This document shows, piece by piece, positions 8,322 to 16,177 of a DNA stretch of 53,854 bases; within the stretch, counting starts at the first letter, position 1, and each line of letters starts with the position of its first letter. The position numbers and the translations under genes are program-made. The notes beneath the pieces are model-generated. The model was not told where the DNA came from, did not search any database, and saw only the letters and a program-made list of their open reading frames with translations. The DNA is from Phycisphaerae bacterium (GTDB lineage Bacteria; Planctomycetota; Phycisphaerae; UBA1845): the NCBI GenBank assembly GCA_022072505.1, contig JAJVHU010000029.1:69917-123770 (forward strand). Reading direction: 5' to 3'.

Positions 8322-9812
8322 ATGTCACAGGAACTTGCACACTGGGTCAATGCGGCCGCCGGCCGGCGAATCCTGCTGGTGGGGGATCTGATCCTCGATC
8401 GCTACATTTACGGTGACGCCGAGCGGATCAGCCCCGAGGCGCCCGTGCCGGTTCTGCGCGTCGTGCAGACGCAGGATACGGTCGGCGGCGCGGCGAACGT
8501 CGCCGGGTGCCTGCGGGCGCTGGGATGCGCGGTGACGTGCTGCGGGGTCGTCGGCGATGACCGCAGCGGTCGGCTCCTGCGGCAGTTCCTGGACCAGCTC
8601 GGCGTCGAAACGTCTTCGCTGGTGACGATCCTCGGTCGCCCGACGACGACGAAGACCCGGCTCGTCGGACTCGCACAGCATCGCCACCGCCAGCAGCTTC
8701 TGCGCGTCGACGAGGAAGAGACGCAGCCGCTGTCCCCCGCGGACGTGGAGCGTGTGCTCGCGGCTGCGGTCAGCCGGGTGCGCGACGTGGACGCCGTCTG
8801 CATCGAGGACTACGACAAGGGGCTGATTCAACCGGAGGCGATCCGCGGTGTGATCGTCGAGGCCCGGCGGCTCGGCAAATCCGTGCTCGTCGATCCGGCA
8901 AAGATCCGCGATTACTCGCGCTACGAGGGGGCGACGATCATCACGCCGAACCGCGACGAACTGTCCCGTGCGGTGGGGCGATCGCTGATGACGTCCGAGC
9001 AGGTTGGGCAGGCGGGACAGGAGTTGATCCAGCGGCACGGTTTTGCGGCGGTGGTCGCTACGGTTGATCGAGAGGGCGCGGTGCTGGCGGAAGCGGGGAA
9101 AGCGCCGCTGCCGATCCCGACGCGGCCGCGGGCCGTCTACGACAACACCGGCGCGGGCGACGCGGTCCTGGCGATGCTCGCCGCCGCGGTGGCTTCCGGC
9201 GCCGACCTGGTGAGCGCCGTGCGCCTGGCGAACGTGGCGGGGGGGCTGGAGGTCGAGAAGTTCGGCTGCGTGCCGATCTTTGCCGAGGAGATTCTCGCCG
9301 ACCTGCGCCTCGCCGGGCGCCGCGTCAGCGGGAAGTTGCGCAACGCGGAGGATCTCGTGGCGGAGTTGGCGCTGCGGCGGGACCGCGGCGAGACGGTGGC
9401 GTTCACCAACGGATGCTTCGACATCCTCCACGCCGGGCACGTCGACCTGCTGAACCGCTGCCGGGAGCTGGCGTCCGTCGTGGTCGTCGGCGTCAATACC
9501 GACGACAGCGTGCGCGGACTGGGGAAGGGCGACGGCGACCGTCCGATCAACCGCTTTGCGGATCGTTGCGCCGTGCTGGCCGGACTGGAGGCCGTGGATT
9601 ACGTCGTCGGGTTCAATGACGCGACGCCGGAGGCGCTGATACGGCGGGTCCGCCCGGACGTACTCGTCAAGGGCGCGGACTGGGCGAGCAAGGGCGTGGT
9701 CGGCCGGGAGTACGTCGAGTCCTACAACGGGAAGGTCGAGTTGGTTCCGCTGGTGGACGGTTTGAGCACGACACGGATTGTCGAGCGGATTCGCGGCGAG
9801 GCGCCGGTTTAG
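8322..9812 (+). CDS. hldE: Bifunctional heptose-7-phosphate kinase / heptose-1-phosphate adenylyltransferase
   Basis: Makes ADP-heptose for the lipopolysaccharide inner core. Residues about 1-320 are a PfkB/ribokinase-type kinase with VGDLILDRYIYGDAERISPEAP at the N-terminus and the NTGAGDAVLA anion-hole signature. Residues about 345-495 are a cytidylyltransferase-like domain with FTNGCFDILHAGHVDLL (HxGH-type active site) and a late TTRIVERI. The length matches the fused E. coli enzyme. GTG at 8319 and ATG at 8322 are adjacent; I chose the ATG. The stop abuts the ATG of gmhA. Confidence 0.95.
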   Translation: MSQELAHWVNAAAGRRILLVGDLILDRYIYGDAERISPEAPVPVLRVVQTQDTVGGAANVAGCLRALGCAVTCCGVVGDDRSGRLLRQFLDQLGVETSSLVTILGRPTTTKTRLVGLAQHRHRQQLLRVDEEETQPLSPADVERVLAAAVSRVRDVDAVCIEDYDKGLIQPEAIRGVIVEARRLGKSVLVDPAKIRDYSRYEGATIITPNRDELSRAVGRSLMTSEQVGQAGQELIQRHGFAAVVATVDREGAVLAEAGKAPLPIPTRPRAVYDNTGAGDAVLAMLAAAVASGADLVSAVRLANVAGGLEVEKFGCVPIFAEEILADLRLAGRRVSGKLRNAEDLVAELALRRDRGETVAFTNGCFDILHAGHVDLLNRCRELASVVVVGVNTDDSVRGLGKGDGDRPINRFADRCAVLAGLEAVDYVVGFNDATPEALIRRVRPDVLVKGADWASKGVVGREYVESYNGKVELVPLVDGLSTTRIVERIRGEAPV

Positions 9813-10376
9813 ATGGACGCGATGGACGCTCAGATCACCGATCATATTCGCGGCGCCGAGGCCTTGCGCGGTCAGTCGGCGCTGCTGGAGGCGGTCGTCG
9901 CGGCGTTGATCCGGTGTTTTCAGAGCGGCGGGCGCTTGTATGTGCTGGGCAACGGCGGAAGCGCGGCGGATGCCCAGCACATTGCGGCTGAACTGGTCGG
10001 GCGGTTCAAGCGGGACCGCCGCCCGCTGCCGGCGATCGCCCTCACCACCGACACGTCGGTGCTCACCGCCGTCGGCAACGATCTCGGGGCGGAGGAAGTT
10101 TTCCGCAGACAGGTGGAGGCGCTGGTTCGCGCGGAAGACGTGGTCTGGGCGTTGAGCGTCTCGGGGACATCGCCGAACGTGATCGCGGCGTTGGCGGCGG
10201 CGCGGCAGGCTGGAGCGACGTGCATCGGGTTCACCGGGCGCGGCGGCGGGCGCTTTCCGGAATACTGCGCCTTGTGTCTGCGCGCCGATCACGCGGCGAG
10301 CGACCGGGTTCAGGAAATTCACCAGCTCGCCTATCATCTGGTCTGTAACGCCGTGGAAACGCATTTCGCCGGGTAG
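9813..10376 (+). CDS. gmhA: Sedoheptulose-7-phosphate isomerase
   Basis: SIS-domain isomerase that converts sedoheptulose 7-phosphate to glycero-manno-heptose 7-phosphate, the step before HldE. The 187-residue protein has VLGNGGSAADAQHIAAEL, the LTTDTSVLTAVGND segment and SVSGTSPNVI, then a C-terminal HQLAYHLVCNAVE with the conserved Glu-x-x-His region, as in GmhA. It begins on the base after the hldE stop, so the two are clearly one operon. GmhB phosphatase is not in the window. Confidence 0.94.
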   Translation: MDAMDAQITDHIRGAEALRGQSALLEAVVAALIRCFQSGGRLYVLGNGGSAADAQHIAAELVGRFKRDRRPLPAIALTTDTSVLTAVGNDLGAEEVFRRQVEALVRAEDVVWALSVSGTSPNVIAALAAARQAGATCIGFTGRGGGRFPEYCALCLRADHAASDRVQEIHQLAYHLVCNAVETHFAG

Positions 10377-10470
10377 GCGGGCGCCGCGTCGCGCCGCGTC
10401 GCGCGGACACGATCCTGCCCGGTCGGGGGCGTCATGACGCACAATGCGGCGGCGGGAGCAACGCGCAAAC

Positions 10471-11394
10471 ATGAAGATTCTCATCACGGGGTCGAGCGGG
10501 CAGATCGGGACCAACCTGGCGCTGGCGCTTCAGGGGCGCGGCGACCGCGTTCTCGGGCTGGACAAGCGGGCGAACTCCTGGACCTCGAAGATCGAGACGC
10601 GCGTCATCGACCTGACGCGCTGCGCGGCGGACGATCTGCCCGCCGACCGCTGGGACGCCGTCGTCCATCTGGCCGCGAACGCCAAGGTCTTCGAACTCGT
10701 CGAGCACCCCGATCGCGCGATGGACAACGTCATCATGTTGTTCACCGTGCTGGATTTCTGCCGCAAGCGCGGGCTTCCCATCATTTTTGGAAGCTCCCGC
10801 GAGGTTTACGGCGACATTCACCAGCACGTCACCGACGAGGCCTCGGCGGATTTCGTCGTCGCGGAAAGCCCTTACAGCGCCAGCAAGCTGGCCGGCGAGG
10901 CGTTCATCTACTCCTACGCCCAGTGCTACGATCTGCCCTACCTGGTGTTCCGCTTCAGCAACGTCTACGGCCGGTACGACAACGACCTCGATCGGATGGA
11001 GCGAGTGACGCCGCTGTTTCTGCGGCGCATCGCCCGCGACGAGACGATCGTCGTTTTCGGGCGCGAGAAGGTCTTCGACTTCACGTACATCGACGACTGC
11101 GTCGCGGGCATCACGGCGGGGATCGACGCGCTGGTGTCCGGGCGCGTGACGATGCAGACGATCAACCTCGCCTTCGGACAGGGATCCACCCTCGTGGACC
11201 TGGTGAACATTCTGTCCCTCGCCCTCGGCAGGAAGCCGCGCGTGACCTTCGAGCCTTCACGCGTGGGCGAAGTCACGCGCTACGTCGCCGACATCTCCAA
11301 GGCCCGCGAACTGCTGAACTACAACCCGCGGCATCCGCTCAGCGACGGACTTCCGCGCTACGTGGAGTGGTCGCGCGACGTCGGCGCGATCTGA
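10471..11394 (+). CDS. NAD(P)-dependent nucleotide-sugar epimerase/dehydratase (extended SDR)
   Basis: Rossmann-fold extended short-chain dehydrogenase with the glycine motif GSSGQIGT near the N-terminus, HLAANAKV, the catalytic pattern SSREVYG followed by YSASK, and FRFSNVYGRYDN. It follows gmhA by 94 bases, suggesting an envelope-sugar role. It could replace HldD (the ADP-heptose epimerase) functionally, but its motifs are those of general UDP/GDP-sugar epimerases and I cannot name the substrate. An in-frame ATG at 10444 is possible; ATG 10471 matches the family N-terminus. Confidence 0.85.
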   Translation: MKILITGSSGQIGTNLALALQGRGDRVLGLDKRANSWTSKIETRVIDLTRCAADDLPADRWDAVVHLAANAKVFELVEHPDRAMDNVIMLFTVLDFCRKRGLPIIFGSSREVYGDIHQHVTDEASADFVVAESPYSASKLAGEAFIYSYAQCYDLPYLVFRFSNVYGRYDNDLDRMERVTPLFLRRIARDETIVVFGREKVFDFTYIDDCVAGITAGIDALVSGRVTMQTINLAFGQGSTLVDLVNILSLALGRKPRVTFEPSRVGEVTRYVADISKARELLNYNPRHPLSDGLPRYVEWSRDVGAI

Positions 11395-11406
11395 GACGCA
11401 CCGAAG

Positions 11407-11446
11407 CGTCTGAGGGAACGCGCGAAACGTTCCCGGCCGTCAGACG
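11407..11446. terminator. Hairpin between convergent genes
   Basis: Two-part stem: CGTCTGA (11407-11413) pairs with TCAGACG (11440-11446), and GGGAACG (11414-11420) pairs with CGTTCCC (11428-11434) around a 7-base loop, with a 5-base bulge on one side. It sits 12 bases after the epimerase stop, in the gap between convergent genes, so it may end transcription in both directions. There is no T-tract. Confidence 0.5.
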
Positions 11447-11500
11447 GGAGCCGCCGGCGGATCACGGTTGATCCCCCGGAGAACAGCCGAGACGCCGCCG

Positions 11501-12286
11501 TTACCCCCTCGTCCACGCCGGCGGACGTTTCTCCAGGAAAGCCCGCAGACCCTCCTGACCGTCGGGGGAGACCCGGCGCTCGGCGATGCGCTTTGCGGTG
11601 AGGGTCGCGGCCTTGTCCCAGTCGTACTCGGAGACCTCGCGCAGCACCGCCTTGCACGCGGCAAGCGCTTCCGGCGAGTTGCCCGAGAGCGCCTTGACGC
11701 GATCGCGGATCCAGGCGTCCATCTCGGCGTCGGTCCTCTCGACTTCGCTGATCAGGCCGATGCGCTTCGCTTCCTCCGCGTCGAAGCGCTCGGCGGTGAG
11801 GGCATAGCGCCGCATCGCCCCCATGCCGATCTTCTCCAGCACGAAAGGCGAGATCACCGCGGGGATGATGCCGAGCTTCACCTCCGTGAGGGCAAAGAAC
11901 GCCCGCTCCGCCGCCACCGCCATGTCGCACGCCGCGGTCAGCCCCACGCCGCCGCCCAGCGCCGCGCCCTGCACGCGGGCGATCACCGGCTTGGGACAGT
12001 CGTGGATCGTCCGCAACATGCGCGCCAGGACCATCGCGTCGCTGACGTTTTCGTCGAACGAGTAATCCACCATCCGCTTCATCCAGTTCACGTCGGCGCC
12101 GGCGCTGAACGAGTCGCCGTCGGACGCGAGCACGATCACGCGCACGTCGCGCTCCCCGCCGAGATCTCGAAAGGCCGCCGTGATCTCGCCCATCATGACC
12201 TCGTTGAAGCAGTTGTGCCGCTCGGCCCGCGCCAGCGTGACGCGCCCCACGCCGGACGTCTGCTCGACCCTTATGAATTCAGGCAT
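11501..12286 (-). CDS. Enoyl-CoA hydratase/isomerase family protein
   Basis: Crotonase-fold enzyme of 261 residues. It has the oxyanion-hole segments FSAGADVNWMK and GAALGGGVGLTAACD, and TEVKLGIIPAVISPFV with the catalytic Glu region. The ATGADVNWM-like loop and overall shape resemble methylglutaconyl-CoA hydratase-type enzymes of leucine catabolism, but the substrate is not certain and no other leucine genes are near. The ATG at 12286 is preceded by AAGGAG at good spacing. The open frame upstream of it is not coding. Confidence 0.9.
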   Translation of the reverse strand: MPEFIRVEQTSGVGRVTLARAERHNCFNEVMMGEITAAFRDLGGERDVRVIVLASDGDSFSAGADVNWMKRMVDYSFDENVSDAMVLARMLRTIHDCPKPVIARVQGAALGGGVGLTAACDMAVAAERAFFALTEVKLGIIPAVISPFVLEKIGMGAMRRYALTAERFDAEEAKRIGLISEVERTDAEMDAWIRDRVKALSGNSPEALAACKAVLREVSEYDWDKAATLTAKRIAERRVSPDGQEGLRAFLEKRPPAWTRG

Positions 12287-12396
12287 GACCTTGTGCTCCT
12301 TCCGTTGCGTCGCGTTCCGCTTGTCGCCGGGACGCCGTCGGTTTTTCTCCTGGCGTCGTCCAGCGCGTTGAGTTCTGCAATCGGGATGCCCCGCGG

Positions 12397-12867
12397 TCAT
12401 CCGCCTTGACGCACCTGGCTGAGCACGCCGGACAGGATGACGATCAGCGCTCCCGCCGCGATGACCGCGCCCAGCCAGCCCGCGCGCTTCGCCCGGATTC
12501 CCGCGAATCCGGGGCTGGCGCCCGCCAGCGCCGTCGCCGTAAAGAAGATGAACAGCGCCGCCAGCAGCTTGACGCCGAAGATCGGGTGATAGGGCATCGG
12601 CGATATCTTCGGTTCAAGCGCCAAGCGCCAGAAATTGAACCCGCCGGTGATCAGCAGCAGAGCGATGCAGGCATGAACAACCTTCGCCCAGCGCCGGCGC
12701 ACCGCGTCGTGGACGCGCTCGCGGACGCTCTCATCCAGCGCCTCGCGCAACCCCGGCAGCAGGGCGCTGCGGGCGAAGAACGCTCCGCCGACGGCGACGA
12801 TCGCCGCCGCGATGTGTACCGCACGCGACGCCAGCAACACGACATCCACTTCCGCCAGCACGTTCAT
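12397..12867 (-). CDS. CopD-like small integral membrane protein
   Basis: A 156-residue protein with four hydrophobic helices. The first (SRAVHIAAAIVAVGGAFFAR) and the HACIALLLITGGFN helix resemble the CopD/DUF2269-type four-helix membrane fold with conserved His near membrane faces. No metal-resistance partners are adjacent. It ends 110 bases upstream of the enoyl-CoA hydratase start on the same strand. Function is unknown; a haem or metal-related role is only a family-level guess. Confidence 0.65.
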   Translation of the reverse strand: MNVLAEVDVVLLASRAVHIAAAIVAVGGAFFARSALLPGLREALDESVRERVHDAVRRRWAKVVHACIALLLITGGFNFWRLALEPKISPMPYHPIFGVKLLAALFIFFTATALAGASPGFAGIRAKRAGWLGAVIAAGALIVILSGVLSQVRQGG

Positions 12868-13067
12868 TCAATCCTCCCGGTGTTCGAGGTCGTCCCCGGT
12901 TCCGTTTCCCACCCGCGAGGTTCCGACCCCGAGGGTGTTCCGCTGTGTGACGCCTATCCTGATGGACCCGCGCGACCGGGGCAAGACCGGGCTTGAGGAG
13001 CAGGCGTCCGCTGCGAAACCGGCGGCCTCTGCGAAACCATCGTCCACCCTCGGTCGCGCCGTCCGCC

Positions 13068-13097
13068 TTGTCGGCGCGCGGGCCGTCCCGGCATAAT
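13068..13097 (+). promoter_or_regulatory. Candidate sigma-70 promoter giving a leaderless transcript
   Basis: TTGTCG (13068-13073), an 18-base spacer, and CATAAT (13092-13097). The ATG of the transglutaminase-like gene is 6 bases after the -10 box, which is about where transcription should start. No Shine-Dalgarno precedes the ATG, fitting a leaderless mRNA. Confidence 0.5.
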
Positions 13098-13103
13098 CCC
13101 GTG

Positions 13104-13967
13104 ATGCCGATGCGAGCGCTGCGAATCCTGGACCGGCTTAACCGCCCGCGTTGGCTGCTGCGCGTTCCGCTGAAATTGTTGATTCTCGCCGTGACGGTCG
13201 TGCTGGCTTGTTTTCCCCGCGTGGACCGCCTCGTCGCGCACCTGCGGCACTGGCGCGACCCGAACGCCTTGATCGCGCCGGGCGCGCCCGCGCTTCAACC
13301 GCTGGTCGAGGAATTCCGCGCGACGCTGGCGCCGGACTGCCCGCCGGGCGAGGTGCTCGGCCGCGTGGATGCCTGGGTCACGGAGCGCATCCCGTATGAG
13401 TGGGACTGGATCACCTGGGGCAACGCCGACTACCTGCCGACGGTGGAGGAAATCCTCGAGGCCGGGCGCGAGGACTGCGACGGGCGCGCGCTGATCGCCG
13501 CGTCCATCCTCCAGGCCGTCGGGTATGACGCGAAGCTCGTGACGGACTTCGCCCACGTCTGGGTGGACACGCCGCAGGGGGAGACGATGTCGCCCGGTCC
13601 CGTGCAGGCGATCACGGCGGTTGAAGGCGGACTGACGGTTCAGCCCTCCGCGCTGGCCCAACTGCCCCGCGCGCTGTCCTACGGCGTCCACGTCTTTTAC
13701 CTGCACCGCGAGTTGATCATCGTCGCCGTCGCCTGGCTGCTGCTGATCGCGCCGGCGCACGGCTGGATCCGGCGCATCGTCGTGCTGATGCTGCTGGTGG
13801 CGGGGCTGGGAGTGATCCGTCAGGCCGGGGAGAACTGGATGTCGTCGAATCTTACGGGGCAGATCACCGGCGCCGCGCTGATCGTCGCCGGCGTGATCGT
13901 CGCGATGGTTCCTCGAAGGATTCCGGCCGCGACAGCGCCGTCGCCCGCCGCGTCCCCGGCGCCGTAA
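13104..13967 (+). CDS. Transglutaminase-like cysteine protease-fold membrane protein
   Basis: A 287-residue protein with an N-terminal membrane helix (about residues 18-36), a transglutaminase-like core and two or three further helices near the C-terminus. Core residues are Cys125 in REDCDGRA, His151 in DFAHVWVD and a possible acidic partner at Asp155. The Cys-His arrangement is that of the transglutaminase-like superfamily, whose bacterial members act as proteases, amidases or structural scaffolds. The substrate is unknown. The start ATG at 13104 is supported by the leaderless promoter; the frame upstream is not coding-like. Confidence 0.8.
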   Translation: MPMRALRILDRLNRPRWLLRVPLKLLILAVTVVLACFPRVDRLVAHLRHWRDPNALIAPGAPALQPLVEEFRATLAPDCPPGEVLGRVDAWVTERIPYEWDWITWGNADYLPTVEEILEAGREDCDGRALIAASILQAVGYDAKLVTDFAHVWVDTPQGETMSPGPVQAITAVEGGLTVQPSALAQLPRALSYGVHVFYLHRELIIVAVAWLLLIAPAHGWIRRIVVLMLLVAGLGVIRQAGENWMSSNLTGQITGAALIVAGVIVAMVPRRIPAATAPSPAASPAP

Positions 13968-14150
13968 CGCCCCGATGCTCTGTCATGAATCTCCGGTGCG
14001 ACGTAGGAAAAGAGCGCTCCTGAGTCTCCGCCCGGCCCCGGTTGCGGGGCAAGGGATTCGCCTGAACTGACGATCCCGCGCAATCCTGGGGCGTGATCCG
14101 GCAGAGCGACGGCGGGAGGTGTTGTGCCCCGGGGGATCATCCGGAAGTTT

Positions 14151-14232
14151 GAGACGTTGTTGCAAAACCGAGCCGCGGCCGTCAGGAAGCGTGCCTTTCG
14201 GGCCTTTCACGCCGGTTTTGAAACAGCGTCTC
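14151..14232 (+). repeat. Complete family A inverted-arm repeat (82 bp)
   Basis: Left arm 14151-14169 and right arm 14214-14232 are inverted copies of AGACGCTGTTTCAAAACC with two mismatches between them. They enclose the family A core at 14170-14191 (GCCGCGGCCGTCAGGAAGCG) and a 22-base spacer. The same structure recurs at 35116-35196 with a different spacer. Confidence 0.85.
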
Positions 14233-14316
14233 AGCCCCGGAAGGGGCGCTGGAAAACAACCCGGCACGCCAGTGCCGGGGAGCCCGCGCGGCGGAAACGA
14301 AGTCCCGGAGGGACGG
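14233..14316 (+). repeat. Family C repeat (GCCCCGGAAGGGGCG type)
   Basis: Begins with the palindromic AGCCCCGGAAGGGGCG, contains CCGGCACGCCAGTGCCGGG, and ends near GTCCCGGAGGGACGG. Related copies lie at 47015-47100 (same strand) and 16178-16265 (opposite strand). It directly follows the family A element here, and similarly follows a family A/B cluster at 47 kb. Confidence 0.8.
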
Positions 14317-14613
14317 AAGAGGCCCCGCAAGCACGCAGACCTGCCGCACCACGTCCGACCGACCCGCCGCGCCGCCGCTCGACTGACGCGATGCGCCGAC
14401 GCTTGACCAGCGCGATGCGTCGACGCTCAGCCGTCTCTCCGGGACTTCGTAATCCGATGAGCGATGAATCGCCGGGCGACTCCGGGATGCTCCTGCGGAG
14501 CACACCCCGAGGCGCCTCTCGGGCATGCACCGAGGCTCCTTCGCAGCGTCAGGGCGCGCCGCGTCGCATCCTCAAGATGCTGCGCACCGGAGTCAGAGGG
14601 AGACTCAGGAGAA
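14317..14613. other. Non-coding stretch of decayed repeats
   Basis: Contains a near-duplicate GCGATGCGYCGACGCT (around 14389-14426), a remnant resembling the end of family C (CTCTCCGGGACTTCGTAATCC near 14433), and short palindromes. A frame on the plus strand (14124-14756) crosses it but its translation is simply repeat sequence rich in Arg and Pro, without a ribosome site. I see no gene. Confidence 0.6.
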
Positions 14614-14653
14614 CGCTTCCTGACGGGCGCGGCTCGGTTTTGAAACAGCGTCT
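14614..14653 (-). repeat. Half copy of the family A element
   Basis: Reverse-oriented core (14614-14635, CGCTTCCTGACGGGCGCGGC) joined directly to one arm (14636-14653, GGTTTTGAAACAGCGTCT). This is the exact reverse complement of the left half of the complete elements; the other arm is missing. Confidence 0.85.
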
Positions 14654-14751
14654 TGATCGCGATCACGACTCCGGGGGGACAAGACCGCGAGCCGGTCGCG
14701 GCGGGGGCGCTCCTCCAGGCCGGCCGGACGTTGCTCGAAAAGAAATGCTAA

Positions 14752-14829
14752 TATAATATTATAACAGAATAACGTTTTTATATTATTTAATGTATTGGGT
14801 TTGACTGGTCCGGGCGGCGGCGATAGGAT
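14752..14829 (+). promoter_or_regulatory. AT-rich UP-like region and sigma-70 promoter
   Basis: About 50 bases of nearly pure A/T (14746-14796), including the palindrome TATAATATTATA (14752-14763), stand out sharply in this high-GC segment. They lead into TTGACT (14801-14806), a 17-base spacer and TAGGAT (14824-14829). The arrangement, UP-like DNA plus a near-consensus -35 at ideal spacing, suggests a strong promoter for the downstream upstream-ORFs and the winged-helix gene. The AT block could also be a protein-binding or curved region. Confidence 0.65.
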
Positions 14830-14882
14830 GTATGAAGGATCACGACGGGGACAGGCCGTCACGCGTGAGTCCGGGGTGAAGG

Positions 14883-15011
14883 ATGAAGACGGAACCGGGC
14901 AGGGAACCGGGTAGGGAACCGGGTAGGGAACCGGGCAGGGGAGACAGGCATGACATCGTCAGCGAGGCGGCGGGGGGGGCGGAAGCCGCGATCCGGGCAT
15001 CGCGCAGGTGA
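14883..15011 (+). CDS. Possible 42-residue upstream ORF with EPGR repeats
   Basis: An ATG at 14883, 47 bases after the expected transcription start, opens a 42-codon frame beginning MKTEPGREPGREPGR. The four EPGR units come from the 12-bp tandem repeat at 14891-14938. It overlaps the start of the winged-helix gene (14950) in another frame and ends inside it. An earlier 15-codon frame (14831-14878) precedes it. These could be leader peptides regulating the downstream gene, or chance frames in repetitive DNA. Ribosome binding support is weak. Confidence 0.3.
   Translation: MKTEPGREPGREPGREPGRGDRHDIVSEAAGGAEAAIRASRR
14891..14938 (+). repeat. 12-bp tandem repeat, four copies
   Basis: Four perfect-length units of GGAACCGGG(C/T)AG, in the order C, T, T, C at the variable base, lie in the leader between the promoter and the winged-helix gene. 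The last unit merges with the gene's Shine-Dalgarno (GGGGAG). Copy number could change by slippage and would move the ribosome site relative to the promoter. Confidence 0.9.
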
Positions 15012-15546
15012 CGCGACACGCCGAACGAGCGGGAAGAAGAGCGGAAAAAGGAGCGTGCGGCAGGGGGGCCGCAACGCGCGCCGCGGGGCGGCCGCTCAAA
15101 CCGGGAGGCGCCGGGTCCGGCGCGTCACGGCTGCGGCCCGGGGACGTTCGTTAACGCGCGCCGGACGCGACCCGACCGCGCATGACAAGGCGGGGCGGCT
15201 CCCCAGCCGGGGCGCGAAACCTCGAACCGCCGCTCGCCGCCTGGGGGCGAACCCGCGGCTGACGTACGCCGCGGGGCTGGCCAACGCCCTTGGACACGCA
15301 GCCCGCTTGAGGATTCTGAGTCGCTTGCTGACGGGTCCGGCGACCTATCAGGCTTTGTGCGCCGCCGCCGGACACGCCGCAGGACCGCTGTACCACCACG
15401 TCCGGACGCTGGCGACTTTTGACCTGATGTACCGCTTCGAGCGCGACGAATACCGGATCACCAGTCTCGGACGGACGCTCCTGCGGACTTGGCTGAAAAC
15501 CGCGTCGGGGATCGCCAGATCGGGTCGGGGCGGAAAGCGTTCGTAG
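14950..15546 (+). CDS. Winged-helix DNA-binding protein with long arginine-rich N-terminal tail
   Basis: The ATG at 14950 has GGGGAG at 6 bases. Residues 1 to about 100 are a low-complexity Arg/Lys/Gly/Ala tail (for example RTSGKKSGKRSVRQGGRN), predicted disordered and strongly basic, like histone H1-type or AlgP-type tails. Residues about 108-185 are a winged helix-turn-helix of ArsR-like layout: LANALGHAARLRILSRLL, then a recognition-helix region ending LYHHVRTLATFDLM, then a wing YRITSLGRTLL. It is probably a nucleoid-associated or regulatory DNA-binding protein. It has its own promoter and no operon partner. No metal-binding Cys pairs are seen. Confidence 0.7.
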   Translation: MTSSARRRGGRKPRSGHRAGDATRRTSGKKSGKRSVRQGGRNARRGAAAQTGRRRVRRVTAAARGRSLTRAGRDPTAHDKAGRLPSRGAKPRTAARRLGANPRLTYAAGLANALGHAARLRILSRLLTGPATYQALCAAAGHAAGPLYHHVRTLATFDLMYRFERDEYRITSLGRTLLRTWLKTASGIARSGRGGKRS

Positions 15547-16036
15547 CGGCGGTTTGTGCGAAACCGGTTCCGCATCCGGCAGCATGAGACCTGGCGTCGG
15601 AGATTCCCGGATTCATCCTCTGAACTTGCGGTCCTGCACGGTCGGGTCTGGCAACTTGAAGAACGGGGATATCGGCGGGACGTGCTTTGTTGCCCCGGCG
15701 GGGCCTGTGAGAACAGACCGGCACCGAGAAGATCCAAAATGCCGCACGTTCCGGAGTCCGTTAGAAACTCACCCCCCCCTTTTCGACCCGCTTTGTAAGT
15801 CCTATAATGTATCTTATGTTGCGTTCAGCGGTTGATGGTCGGTAGGGGGGCCTCGACGGCGCTCTGACCACGGGTTCGGATCGTTACTGCCACGGGTTCG
15901 TATTGCTACTGTATTGATGCCTCAGAATGATTGCATCGCGAGCTACGACCGTGGAGGGGGCATATCCTCCACGATCCCCCTTCAGAACCCGTTTCCTGAC
16001 GGGTGGATGCGGTTCGGCTGGACACGACGTTGCAAG
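15547..16036. other. Intergenic region without recognised genes
   Basis: Holds a run of C/T (15771-15784), a TATAAT at 15803-15808 without a good -35 or downstream gene, and a 22-bp tandem duplication at 15868-15911. Plus-strand frames at 15554-15835 show no domain, ribosome site or coding-like composition. A CCGTTTCCTGACGGG-like fragment near 15985 may be a decayed family A core. Confidence 0.5.
15868..15911 (+). repeat. 22-bp tandem duplication
   Basis: CCACGGGTTCGGATCGTTAC... (15868-15889) is repeated directly as CCACGGGTTCGTATTGCTAC... (15890-15911), with two substitutions. No gene covers it. Confidence 0.7.
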
Positions 16037-16118
16037 TTGTTTCAAAACTGAGCCGCGTGGCTTCAGCCCGCGCGAATTCTGCCAGGGATTCTCCAGCCGG
16101 CCGAGTCGGTGGGCGACC
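16037..16118 (+). repeat. Family B repeat preceded by a family A-type arm
   Basis: Arm remnant TTGTTTCAAAACT (16037-16049) is joined to the family B core CCGCGTGGCTTCAGCCCGCG and its tail (GAATTCTGCCAGG ... GGCCGAGTCGGTGGGCGAC). The core and tail are about 90 percent identical by eye to 46904-46969, where the same arm type also precedes them. Confidence 0.8.
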
Positions 16119-16177
16119 GTGTCGTTGTGGCGTGCGATCATGCCCGGGAGGGACAGGGGATCGGCGCGGCGTTTTTC

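Noticed and set aside
10471..11394. Naming the epimerase hldD
   Set aside because: Context fits, but its YSASK-type motifs are those of general sugar epimerases and HldD-specific features are not evident.
14124..14756. Plus-strand frame of 210 codons
   Set aside because: Its translation is family A, B and C repeat sequence (Arg/Pro-rich), with no ribosome site, domain or coding-like composition.
15780..15808. TATAAT at 15803 as a promoter
   Set aside because: No acceptable -35 at 16-18 bases and no gene downstream on that strand.
15554..15835. Plus-strand frame of 93 codons in the repeat region
   Set aside because: No recognisable domain, no ribosome site, and ends near unrelated repeats; probably chance.
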